Shown here: positions 13,201-23,667 of the stretch, piece after piece | Layout: each line of letters begins with the position of its first letter | How positions within the stretch are numbered: position 1 is the stretch's first letter | Assembly (NCBI GenBank): GCA_020747065.1 | Contig: JAGMVK010000021.1 | Location: 372,001-436,000, forward strand | Direction of reading: 5' to 3' | DNA length: 64,000 bases | From: Cadophora sp. MPI-SDFR-AT-0126 | Lineage: Eukaryota > Ascomycota > Leotiomycetes > Helotiales > Ploettnerulaceae | Position numbers and translations under genes: made by a program | Notes under the pieces: generated by a model | Seen by the model: only the letters and a program-made list of their open reading frames with translations | What the model was told of the DNA's origin: nothing | Database searches by the model: none

Positions 13201-15556
13201 GCTGTCTCCACAGCCTTGATCTCAGTCCCAAAGTTCGCCAACAATCCAGATCCGTCGGCGGAAGATTGACTTTCGGGCTTCTGGTTCGAAGTAGGAGTTC
13301 TTGAAGACTTCGTACTGGAGAACAAGACCAGATCGGCCTGCTGGAGAGTCCCAAGGATAATCGCCCATGCAGAATCCAGTGTAGGGCCAAGGGCAATACC
13401 AAGATTCAAAAGTGCTCGCAGGCACAGTAAGTTTCGGGTGTTTAGTGAGGTCGGCCCAGCGTCAACAGAGGGCTGTCGGCCACGTTCAGAAGAATGGCTG
13501 ACCAAACTGTCAACACTCAACAGGCCCTTGGCATTGCTAAATATTCCCTGTTTCTCCGTGCTTGGTGTTTGTGGCGCAGGAGTAGTTGGCGTATTGGCGG
13601 CCAACAAGTTCGACGGTACTGCCGCCTTTCCCAGTGTCGTCAAGAAAGCGTCTCTAGGTGTCGCGAGACGAAGAAGTCCAGCAACGTGAGTGAACTTCTG
13701 GAACGATCTAACAAGACCATGGTAGTACTCGGAGTCCAGTGCTGCATACAAGAAGGTAGAGCATGTGGCCAGTATTGCCGGCCAGCAGTTATCCACAATT
13801 CCAGCACATATCTTGACTTCTTCGTATAAAGGATGATCCTCAAGGGTCAGTGGATTCACCGGGATGGGATTCTTTTTTATCGACGTTCTTCTTTCCAATT
13901 TCGTTCTAGGGTCAGGACTACCTGGTACGGATTCTGAAGACTCGACTTCCGATTGCCGTGTCTTCTTACGAGGCCTGTCTGGGACAGTCAAAGGCAGGAT
14001 GAACTTGGCAAGCCCCTCGGAGAATCCACTGATGCAAGCCAGAGTCAGGCTATAAATGTAGGACTCTGGAATTGCGGGTGGTTCGGTTTTGTCCAGCTGA
14101 TCAATGCACGGCACTCTCATAGTACTCCACTGAGTGCTTACCCCCACAGGCGGCTCATTCGAGCCAACAGAGCTACTTATGATCCCAGGGACACCACTGG
14201 CTTCGAGCATCGCCTGATCTGACCCAGAGCTGCTCCCTTGGCTAGTTACCGGAATTGTAGATTGAGGGCCTAGACCAATTACTGAGGGCTTCTCCGTACT
14301 CAGTCTGACGAATGCAGCAACGAGGTCTCGCAGGATATCTTTCCTTCCATCCTGAGCATCGTACATGGCAAATATCCGTCGAACGAGGGCCGCATCGGAA
14401 AAGATACCTCTCAAAGCTTCCATGCACAGAGAGCGTTTCCATAGTGCAGTGTCATGATCCAGCATATGTGTTAAGAGACCCAGCGACATTTCTCCTTCGG
14501 AAGGCAGGATACTTAAATGGTTCCTGAGGAGTGTATAAAGAATCCGAACGATCCTGACCGTCACTGCAAAGTTGAGCTTCTCCGAGAGAGCACTGATAAT
14601 GAATGGCATGACCCTTACTCGAAGGATGTTCGCCTGCTCTGGGTGATTTAAGAAGACCATTGCATGATTGGTCAACACTGACTCAATCAGCTCAAGACCA
14701 AAAGTTTGCGGCATTCCGGCCGACTTCAGAAACTGCGGTTTGTGCGATTCGGTCAACAGACACAAGTCATTGAAGACCCTGTACGCATCCAGCGCCGCCG
14801 CGCGTAGTTGGACAGTCCCATCTTCGGTAGGGGCTTCACCAACGGTCGGCACTTCAAGAGCAATTTCTTCTTCCAGTCAACAACAATGTTCAGATATGTT
14901 CGTCAGAAACACTTACTGTCCTCTGCCACAACTTTGTCAAACACACTAACAACTAATTGCTGCAGTGTAGCCGCCGCCGTATTATTCACGATAGCATTTT
15001 TGCTAGCCTGCAAAATCGTGCAGATATTCAGACTTGCAGCTATCAAGTCGCCCTTCAGGTCGTCCGCATAATTCTGCAATAGCGATGGCAACGCCTGAAG
15101 GATCTTGAGCTGGACATCAAGTCCGGCCGAAGTAGCTTCTCTGAACGCCTCGAGCACTTCTCTTAAACGCGACCTGGGTAAGGCTCGTGATACGACGAGT
15201 CTCTGAAGACACACGATAGCTATGCCTGTGAACTTCACATTCTTGGTTCCACAGGCTATAAGGAAGGGCGTCACGAAGTTGGGGCGTTGGCTGAGATCTG
15301 GTCGAATTAATCGTCTGCTCATCGTAGCTTCTAGCTTCAGCATTCACATACCCGCAGCAATCTGAGCTTCAGATGTTGATCGCAGTCCTTTGAGCTCATC
15401 GAGCGACTTCTCCGCTGCCTGATATAACCCTCAGCCACAACTCACAACCTCAACCTCAAAAGAAACACGTAAGCTCACATTTCTCAGATCCGTATGTTTT
15501 CTCTTGCTTTCTTGTATCAGATTCCCCAGCTCGGAGGCTAGTATCTGCGCCGTCAT
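10230..15556 (-). CDS. MON2: MON2/Ysl2 endosome-Golgi trafficking protein
   Basis: Large peripheral membrane protein related to Arf-GEFs but lacking a Sec7 domain; it scaffolds Arl1/Dop1-linked trafficking at late Golgi and endosomes. Six exons: 15556-15479, 15418-15352, 15297-14917, 14869-12333, 12285-12072 and 12022-10230, giving 1,689 aa. The N-terminal DCB-like part begins with LASELGNLIQESKRK and includes DLSQRPNFVTPFLIACG. The HUS-like part contains LRAAALDAYRVFNDLC. Ser/Pro-rich loops and a long alpha-helical repeat C-terminus follow. All introns are in the N-terminal third or around 12.0-12.3 kb. It is divergent from MMS2 with 555 bp between starts. The 47-nt third intron ends at GGAAG; a neighbouring acceptor is possible. 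Confidence 0.92.
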
Positions 15557-16111
15557 TGTTACCGATTCAGCTTTAAAAGGGGCGTCGCCATGATATGTGG
15601 AGTGTCAAGAGGGATGTTGTTGTTGATTCCCGCCTGAAACAGGTTGCTGGCCTTAGAGATGAGCTGAGGGATGGTTAGCTGAGTGAGTGGCTAGAATTCG
15701 CGATCCGATATGGGCGAGGTTATGGAAATGAAAGGCGCAAAACTACTTTGATTGGGATATATGATCACATGCACATGTATCATTCCAGCTTTATTTATAT
15801 TTAAATTCTAGCTAAATTCACGGTCCCCTACAGCCAAAGTTGAGACACCGACATCGACATTGACATCGCACACCGGCATAAAGAAGCCCATGCCGACCTT
15901 GAAATAGCCGAAGTTTATCCAGCAATCCTGGAAACCACAGCCACCCCGCCAACGACTTCTTTGTGTCACATTCAGTCTCTCTTTCCACTTTATCTCCATA
16001 TTCACCACCTCTACATACAGGAGGCAGTCACTATAAAAGAACGACCTCCTTACCGCATAGTCTTGATAAGGGTTCGTTCTACCAAATCCATACCTTAAAG
16101 TCACAGTCATC
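15557..16111. other. Divergent intergenic region (MON2 / MMS2)
   Basis: Shared upstream region of two head-to-head genes. A short AT-rich stretch lies near 15785-15815. No coding segment is supported. Confidence 0.5.
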
Positions 16112-16770
16112 ATGGGAGCCAAAGTCCCCCGCAATTTTAGACTTCTGGAGGAATTAGAGAAAGGCGAGAAGGGCCTCGGAGCCGGTACGGATTCTTCTAT
16201 GTGGTGTTCAGGTCAAGGCTAATGATTATGCGATCTGCAGAAGCATGTTCGTACGGTCTTGTAGACGGCGACGATCTATTAATGTCGAACTGGAACGGTA
16301 CGATCCTTGGCCCACCACACGTTTGTCTCCCTCGTCCTACATCCTACTTCCTAAGCAGCGCGAGATAGAGGCAGAAAGCAGAGTATATACAGGCAGTAAG
16401 AGCAGCAGGTAGCTAACATTTGTGTCGCATACCAGAGCGTTCATGAGAACCGCATCTACAGTCTTAACATGCACTGCGGCCCCGAATACCCAGACAAGCC
16501 ACCTACCATTCAATTCATCAACGCCGTCAACCTTCCCTGCGTGAGCCCCCGTAACGGAGTTGTAGATCCTTCGAAGCTGGCTTGTCTGGCAAACTGGGAT
16601 CGCAATATGACTATGGAGACGGTCTTGATTGAGCTAAGAAGGTCGGTTTTTGTTACTGGTACTCAGTCCAAAAAGCAGAAGACAAGACTAACAAGACTGG
16701 TGGCAGATTCATGGCACACCCGGCAAACAAGAAGCTCCCACAACCACCAGAGGGATCGAAGTACGAGTGA
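16112..16770 (+). CDS. MMS2: Ubiquitin-conjugating enzyme variant MMS2 (UEV)
   Basis: Catalytically inactive E2 variant that pairs with Ubc13 to build K63-linked ubiquitin chains, mainly on PCNA in error-free damage tolerance. Four exons, 16112-16184, 16241-16320, 16436-16641 and 16707-16770, give 140 aa, the usual UEV length. Residues in order: [16 protein letters not shown], then [16 protein letters not shown], the [17 protein letters not shown] core and the C-terminal [17 protein letters not shown]. These are diagnostic of Mms2, and the region where active E2s carry the catalytic Cys is replaced by UEV-type sequence. The last exon codes for only 21 residues and is easily missed without splicing. 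It is convergent with the LYR-motif gene. Confidence 0.95.
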
Positions 16771-17182
16771 GGATGTTGACATGCAAATGAGATGCTACTC
16801 GGAACTGGAGGGTAGAAGGGCGGAAGGTAGTGAGTGGAGGACATATTAATAGCGATGAAGGAACGAAACAAATATGGAGTGGATGGAGGACGGCTGGCTT
16901 TCTTTTGGGGGTTAGGATGCATCAGCGCGGCGAAACCGGTTCCTTCCTATCCATTTCCAGTGCTACGAACGAAACGAGACCGGAGACACAGTGCGGAGCG
17001 AATGGGATTCTTGACTTTGAAATGAACATGGCAAGAGCAGAAGTAGTGGTAGTGCCACAAATGACCGATGGCTTTGCGATACATGAATTCATTCCTACTT
17101 CCGTGCGATGAAATATGGATTTCTCTTCTATATCTACACATTTATACATGGGTATCTTTGACAATAAAATCAACATATGCGC
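16771..17182. other. Convergent intergenic region (MMS2 / LYR protein)
   Basis: 3' flanks of two converging genes. The short frames here are not supported as genes. Confidence 0.5.
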
Positions 17183-18413
17183 CTACCAAGCTTCGACTTC
17201 TTTCTCCCAATCCTCGAGCTTCTTCTCTCCCATACTCTTCGTCTTCGATTTCCTTGCCCCATCCCCCTTCTCGAACCTCTTAGCCTCTCTCTTCGCTACT
17301 CTCCTCTCCCTCCTCTCCCGTTCCCAAAGCTCCTTCTCCTTCTCAACAACTCCAACTAACTTATCCGCCAAAAGTCCGGCCCTATTGAACTCCTTTCTCA
17401 TATCCTTGGAAATAAACCTCCCCATCCGAGCCGGCTCATGCTCCCACCCCTTTTCCACATTGCCATTCCCATTACCCCCTCCATGCTCACCCCACCCCTC
17501 CTTTTCCAGCCTGTCCTTAACATCCCACTTCCCCTCCTGCTCCGCCGCCTCCAGAATATTCTCCTCCCATTCCCCTTCCCAGACTCCCATCTCAGTATTC
17601 CCCTCCATCTCATCCATCCAATTCACCCTCTTCTGCTTCTGTCTGATCTTCTGATTCAACACCCGGCTCAGATACGGACTCTGTTCCTTCTTGAACCGTA
17701 TGAATGGCAGATACGTCGCTACAGTCAAAGTAGGCACATGTCTGTTCCCACTGAGCTTCGAGAGGGGCAGAGGGCGTACGTCTGCAGCTTTTGCTGCATT
17801 GGGGTATGCTCGTAGACGGGCTTTGATAGCAGCTGTGGGTCGGGGAGGGGGTTGTGTGCAGGCTTTTCGTGCGGCGAGCTTTTGCTGGTGGAGAGTGTCG
17901 AGAAGATCGTGGACTTGGGTAAGGGCAACGGCGTTGCCTGTGCTGGCTGCGTAAAGGAGTACTTCTGCCTGTGGTTTTCATCCTGTTCAGCAACTACTCT
18001 GAGAAATTTTCCAATGCCTCCATAGGGACATATAAAATACATAGGTATGGGACAAAACTTACGGCATACCCAGCCTTCAGCGCGGGAACGATCAACCTCG
18101 GACTTGAGTGGTGTGCATTCTGCCGGAACTTCTTCTGTATAAAATGCTTGATTGGGTTTACTTTCCCGAAGCATGTACTTCTATCTCCAGCTACTACATC
18201 TTTCGAGAATTTGGCGGGGAGAGGGATTCGAAGGCTCTGCTCGAGGAGGGAACGGTAAAGTGCTATGCCTGTTGCTCTTTGTTAGATGGCATTCTTGCAT
18301 CTTGAACTTTCGCAAGCAGGATTGGTGGAACGCTGCTGAGTGTGAGTTAAATACTAACATGCTATACGGTGCGGACCCGATGCACGGGGGTAGAATTGGT
18401 GAGGAGCTGGCAT
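17183..18413 (-). CDS. LYR-motif (Complex1_LYR-like) fungal protein
   Basis: Exons 18413-18368, 18268-18063 and 17968-17183 give 345 aa. The first exon encodes about 15 residues; splicing gives GPHR-IALYRSLLEQ, placing an LYR motif at residues 19-21 in the helix typical of LYRM proteins, which bind the mitochondrial acyl carrier protein and iron-sulfur or respiratory assembly partners. A basic segment with IKHFIQKKFRQ follows. After about residue 150 a region with TYLPFIRFKKEQSPYLSRVL leads to a Trp/Glu/Gly-rich stretch and a highly charged Arg/Lys/Glu coiled-coil-like tail. The long C-terminal extension is unlike short LYRM proteins and resembles fungal proteins of unknown function annotated with an LYR-type N-terminus. 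A mitochondrial role is inferred, not shown. Confidence 0.75.
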
Positions 18414-18721
18414 TCATTTGATTGTGCTTTAGTTTCGTTGAAGATTGAGGGGTGGATGAGCTTGAAATGCGGGAGACCTCGAATCTTGGCATCGACACGA
18501 TCTATCACGTGTGTACGTGAGAAAAGGGCAATTCGAAATTTCTTTTTATAAAATGGAAATCCCTTGGGTTCTTTCTAGGGGAGAGCAAATATCACATCTG
18601 AAGAAATCAACTTGCAGGTTTTTCAAATATGCATGTTATGATCCGCTAGTGATAGGAGTAATTCCAATCGCTCGCTTCTTGCTAAACCCAAGGTAAACAC
18701 ACCAAAGCAAAAGCCACTCTC
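18414..18721. other. Promoter region of the LYR-motif gene
   Basis: This short gap separates two minus-strand genes. Nothing recognisable is seen in it. Confidence 0.4.
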
Positions 18722-20646
18722 CTATCCATCAACTACTCGCTCATTCAGGACGCCTGTCAATTGAATACGACTCAATGTCGGGTCCCCCTCATGATTTTCA
18801 CCGACACTCTTCCATATACTGCGTATTAGGTCGTACAAGTCGTCCAACTTCCAAGAAAATCCAGAATTCTCACCACTCTCGTGAACCCGTATCTCAGAAG
18901 CACTCCCAGGTTCTGAACTCAGGATGGTGTTCCATAGCTTCGTCCAATGATTTATAGCATTCATCCGGAAAGTCGCCCTCCTCGGAAGATGGTGTAACTC
19001 GCATGCGTCTCAACTTTGACCGTCGCCGGGGTTCCGTCCTGTCGTCGTATATACAAGTATCGTCTGAACAACGCTTCCGTTTAATATTCTTGGCACTGTG
19101 CTCCAATTCCTTGTACAACCTGGCTTGTAGCTCAGAATTCATTCGATCCTAGACCTCTTTCATGTCCTCAGCCGTAAAAGTCCACAACTCCCAATTCGTG
19201 GGGCTTTCTGTGAGCTTAGAGAAGATCTTTGCTCGCTCTTTGCGTTGCTTCAAATCCAATTGGGTAACAGTGGATTTGTAGAGCTGGTAGCCTTCATCAG
19301 CTCGCCTGGCTGTCTTGGGATTGGAAGATCTTTGCGGAACCTTTGATCCTAGTCTCGTGGTGATTGGCGCGGTTTCCTGAAATGTCGCGGGACGTGTTTC
19401 TGACTTTGATCCTGCCTCGTTGTTCAGTCGTAGTTCTTCACATTTTGGAAATGATTCTGCCACTGCTTTATTACATAGAGGCTCAATTGTACCGACCTCT
19501 TCGCTTTTTTTGCTGGCTGTATCTGCTGTACTAGATCCATTGAATGTTCGCGATTCGTCTGGTGACATTGGTCCCGTAATTGTGGATCTTGCAGGAAGGA
19601 TATGAGAGGATTTGGGGTGATAATCGACGGTGTTCCAAGTTTGTGTCTTTGCTGTGGAGTCAAGGCCAGGAAGCTGGTTCTCTGTGGTAGCACCGTCCAA
19701 TAAGCTGATAGCCAGTTCTGGCAACGCTTCGCTCACGGGTACAAAGGGTATGACTTGTTCGTCCACGGAATCCTCCAACAGTGGTATATCAGAGTTCCTG
19801 CCCATATATGCGTCTCCTACCAAAATCAGCTAAGATCTCTGGCAAATAGAACTCAGAGTCGTAGAATTTCCTTATTGAATGCAACGACATTGGGAGGAGG
19901 TAAAATGCCACAGGAACAGTCATCGGCAGCAACATACTGTTCTTCCGGCGAATATACTCTATCTCGGACCTATCCTGCGAGACATGCAAAGGCAGATCAA
20001 GAGAGAACGAGCGACCGCGCACATAAGCATTCAAATCTCCTTGCTGGCTTCCACTCTCCTCGATGACAGGCGACTCCAGCTCTCGAGAAAGTTTCTTATC
20101 CTGGAGTTTCTTCTTGACGCTCCTTGCTCTCTGGATCACCAACCGCAAGTTGGACGCAACACTGGATCGTCGCCTCTCCCTCCCAGACGGCGGAGTGGTA
20201 GGTTCAGATGTAGACCGGGGTCCGAAAGTGGCGGATCCTGTATGGACGACTGTGCTCCGCCTTGTGTCTAGTGCTTGGATATCGCCGCCAGCTAGTGAGG
20301 TTCTCGTCGATGAGGCTGGGGCGCTGCAGGTGCGTTTTCGGCGGATTGTACTTGAGAAGGGTAGAAACTTGGGATCCAGACGTAGATGTTGTGAGTTGCT
20401 TTGAGTACTTTCATTCGTAACGTCTGGAAAAGCTTCGTGGGTGCGACGATAGAGAGGTAAGTATATTTGTTGGCGTAGTACTATTTCTTCGCTCTCCCCC
20501 AGGATACGAGATGCTTTTGCTGTTGAACTGGAAATTTTCGATGACATTACTCCTTCGACATCGTCTTTCCCACAGAATTTGGAATTAATGCCATTCTTCG
20601 AACTTGACATGATCGTGCCTTCCAAGAATTGGGCGTGAGAACCCAT
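18722..20646 (-). CDS. Unrecognised Ser/Arg-rich protein with a possibly broken 3' end
   Basis: No family is recognised. The start ATG at 20646 opens exon 20646-19938. A 121-nt intron (GTATGT donor, acceptor after GCTGATTTTGGTAG) leads to exon 19816, and the first stop is TAG at 19151-19149, giving 458 aa. The product is basic and Ser/Thr-rich, with a possible nuclear or phosphorylated region (SGRERRRSSVASNLRLV, then ARSVKKKLQDKKLSRELE). Directly after the TAG the same frame stays open to 18894 and looks coding (SELQARLYKELEHSAKNIK). Another frame from about 18964 to 18722 then gives KLDDLYDLIRSIWKSVGENH. The gene may therefore carry a nonsense codon plus a frameshift, or contain introns I could not place; the coordinates include these downstream blocks. 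The next gene upstream is the bZIP factor, on the same strand. Confidence 0.5.
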
Positions 20647-20979
20647 TTTGAAAGGTAAGCGGAAGGAGCGATGGTGAACTACGTTCTGAAGAAAATGGAG
20701 ACGTAATCCAATGAGAGAGAGCGCAGCTGTGAACAAAAATCGAGATTCATTTTTTAAAGTGTGCCTTAACCTACGAAACGGATCTAAATGACCAAACTAC
20801 CTCCGTCATATGGACAACCGTACCTAAGCCCGCCAAACCCCCCAAAACGCCAGGCAATGCGATGATCATGGAACAACGAGACCACACATGTCATAAATCT
20901 TGCAAAGTGTCACTTAAACATACACCTATGCTCTCGCGGTCTTCTTACAATAGCTGAGGATTTGTTGAGAGAGCTTCGC
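20647..20979. other. Spacer between the bZIP gene and the unrecognised gene
   Basis: Contains the 5' leader or promoter of the 20.6-kb gene and the 3' flank of the bZIP gene. No coding segment is seen. Confidence 0.4.
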
Positions 20980-23667
20980 TTAGTCGAAGCCGGCTTTCAC
21001 AGCCGCGACGATGGCGGCATTTACGTCACTCGGTCTGAACCCCGGGGCACGACCTAAGCAAACGCCCTTCTCTAAGATCTCTGTACTTTGCTTAGCTATA
21101 TTCGTGGCAAACACCGTTCAGTGTTCAAATTGTGCTTACCATTGATCAAGGTCTGGACGTTAATCGTGACAAGTCTCCTCTCCGTGAATGGCACCTATTC
21201 GATAGATTAGTACTTGTTCAATTCAATGTCTTAAAATTCAAGAACGACATTGACGCAGCTTGGGACAATAGACGATGGAATTGCATACCTCTCCATCCGT
21301 AGATTCCGGACTCTGCCTCCTCACGCCCGAGCCACCATCCGGAAGCGTGTTGAAGATTGGATCTATATTCGCATTCGTGACGTTTCCCTGGCTATTCCAA
21401 TTTCCATACTTCAATTGGGGAAAAGGAAAGTCTTTCGGTTCCGGATTCGTGAAATCGAAGGTATGTGAGGCGAAAGACGGACCGGCAAGTCTTTGCTGCC
21501 GGGGACTTTCTGGAGTCTTTGGGGACGAGGTATCGAGGCTGCTACTACTCTTCGGAGTACCTGCCTCTGTGAAGACAGACACATCGAGTTCCGCGGTGAT
21601 GAAATCTGCTGAGGCAGGGATGTCGAGACCTCTCCCTCTCAAGTAACCTTCCACGTCATTGGAGTCGAAGAACTGACCCTCGTACCCGGGGACGTTACAA
21701 CGCATTTCTTCGACAAAGAGATCCTGGGCCTCGGTTGCAGCTGGAGAGAATGGACCGATGGAGAAACCCGTGCGGAGTTTGGGTCGCAAATCATCGTTGG
21801 TCGGGTCAGTGTCCGGATAGAATGTGCCCGATCCGCCAATGTGTACGAAAGGGCTCTTCCACTGGCTCAAGGCGTCTTTGTTCGTCTTTAGTATTGCGAG
21901 GCGAAGCCGTGCTTCTAGACTCTCTCGAGTTTCGTACATGAGAGTCAAGCCAAAGGCGCGGTTGAAAACTTCTGGGTCGACTGATTTAGATGTTACGAGT
22001 CTAAATGCTCGCTCGATAGCAGCCCTCGAGATGCGTCGCGCCAAGGAGAATTCATTGTAGGCGTGTGTACTCGGAAGTGGAGGCTGCAAATCGGGGATGA
22101 AATTTTCCGAGAAGTTCTGTATCGGCGGTACCTCAACTCGGTACTGTTGGAGGTCCATGAGATCGAAGGGGAAAGATGCATTGTCTTCTGTCGGACGTGT
22201 AATAACTTCGAGACCTGAATGCCGACCTCTGCTCTCGTACTGCGGGAACTCCATGGCGAGATCATCGTCCGGCGGTGTATCGTCCTTGGACATAGTGTAT
22301 CCACCCCATGGATTGACCGGATCCGTCACATGTGGTTCCGCCAATGCATCTTGACGCTTTTTAGGTGATGCCTTTGAGCCCTTGGCTCGTCTGCCAGGTT
22401 CTGAATCAGCTTGTTTTCCATCGTCCCCATGAACCTCCTCGTGGCTATCCTCATTCACTGTGGCTTTTGCTAATGCAAGGAACCGTTCCGTCGTTGATTG
22501 AAGCTGCTGTCCGAATTCAGGCTCACGCTGCAATAGTCCTTTACCGACTGCAAAGTCGTACAAGCTGATAAATATGTTGCTCATCTCTTCGTTAGTGCCC
22601 CTCAGATCCTGGACTTGCTTCTCCAGAGAGGATATTGTTGTCTCTTTCCGGTGCCTGTATGCCCTCTGGGCCATCCGGATCTGGGTTCTTCTCCTCTGTA
22701 CTATCGTCAATTTCAAATAATCGCGAATATTATGGGTTTTAGGATCATCAATTGAGTCGAGACAACTAAAAGACACCTCAAGATCTCGAATTCACTAATC
22801 CAAGATCCCAGGCCCATCGAGTCAATAGCTCGAGGATACAAAAGTCAAGATGTCGAAATAGCAAAACGAACAAAACAGATAAGCAAAGAACGAGCGACTT
22901 ACATCAGCGGCAGTCTCATCCTTCGTATCAACCCTTGGACGTCCCCTGGCCTTCTTCCTTGCCTCTTCTTCATCATCGATCTCTTTCGAGCTGGCTTGCT
23001 CAGTCGCAGTCCTCTTCCTTCTACTCGTCCTTTTCCCAGATTTCTCTCCTTCCTCATCATGGCTTTCCCCACTCGCCTCAGTGACCCCAAAGGGTATCAC
23101 CTGATCGGTTCTTCCATTTTGTCTCTTCTCCCCGAGGCTCATCGCCAATCTCCCATCATCATAACTCTCCGCATTGAGAATCCCCAGATTTCCGAGTGTT
23201 CCAGAATAGTTTGACGACATGTGGCTCTGTGAAGTGGGAATGCTGCCCCCGAGTCTATTACCGTGGTGACTATACACACCATTCATGAATGAATGCGATT
23301 GCTGCGCGGGGTTGTATGTAAGAGTCTCCATGTCGGTATTGGTGTGGTCGGGGTCTCGATGTCCGTACCCGCTCAAGATATCTGGAGGTCTTGGTTGCGA
23401 CAGGTGAGCGTTCGGTTGATTAATGTCCCTCGTCGGACGTTGAGTAATCACTGTCGTTGATCTCAGACTAGACTGAATATTGAATGGTGGGGATGTAGTA
23501 GAAGCCGATGTCCTGTCAGGGCGCGGGGTCTGGGCTTGGCTAGTTGATCTCGATATACTAGTGCTGCTTGGAGTTGTTGTAACGGCCGAAGCATGCGTAT
23601 GAATAGCAGCGTGTGTAAGGACAGCTAAAGCATAATCATCCTGAGGAAAGTTGAATGAGGGCTCCAT
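20980..23667 (-). CDS. bZIP transcription factor
   Basis: Four exons, 23667-22903, 22695-21289, 21194-21140 and 21095-20980, give 780 aa. The N-terminal 255 residues are low-complexity, with many Ser, Thr, Pro and His, and end in acidic then basic sequence (KKARGRPRVDTKDETAAD). The first splice, removing 207 nt, joins this to RRRTQIRMAQRAYRHRKE, the basic region, followed by a short leucine-zipper-like helix. The GRPR...DET...RRRTQIR.AQRAYR pattern is common to a group of Pezizomycotina bZIPs. Two small 3' exons add VPFTERRLVTINVQTLIN and a KGVCLGRAPGF segment, a conserved C-terminal element often lost from models that stop at the read-through stop near 21238. The targets cannot be told from the sequence. 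Confidence 0.88.

Noticed and set aside
17115..17654. 179-codon plus-strand hydrophobic frame
   Set aside because: Antisense to the charged tail of the LYR-motif protein.
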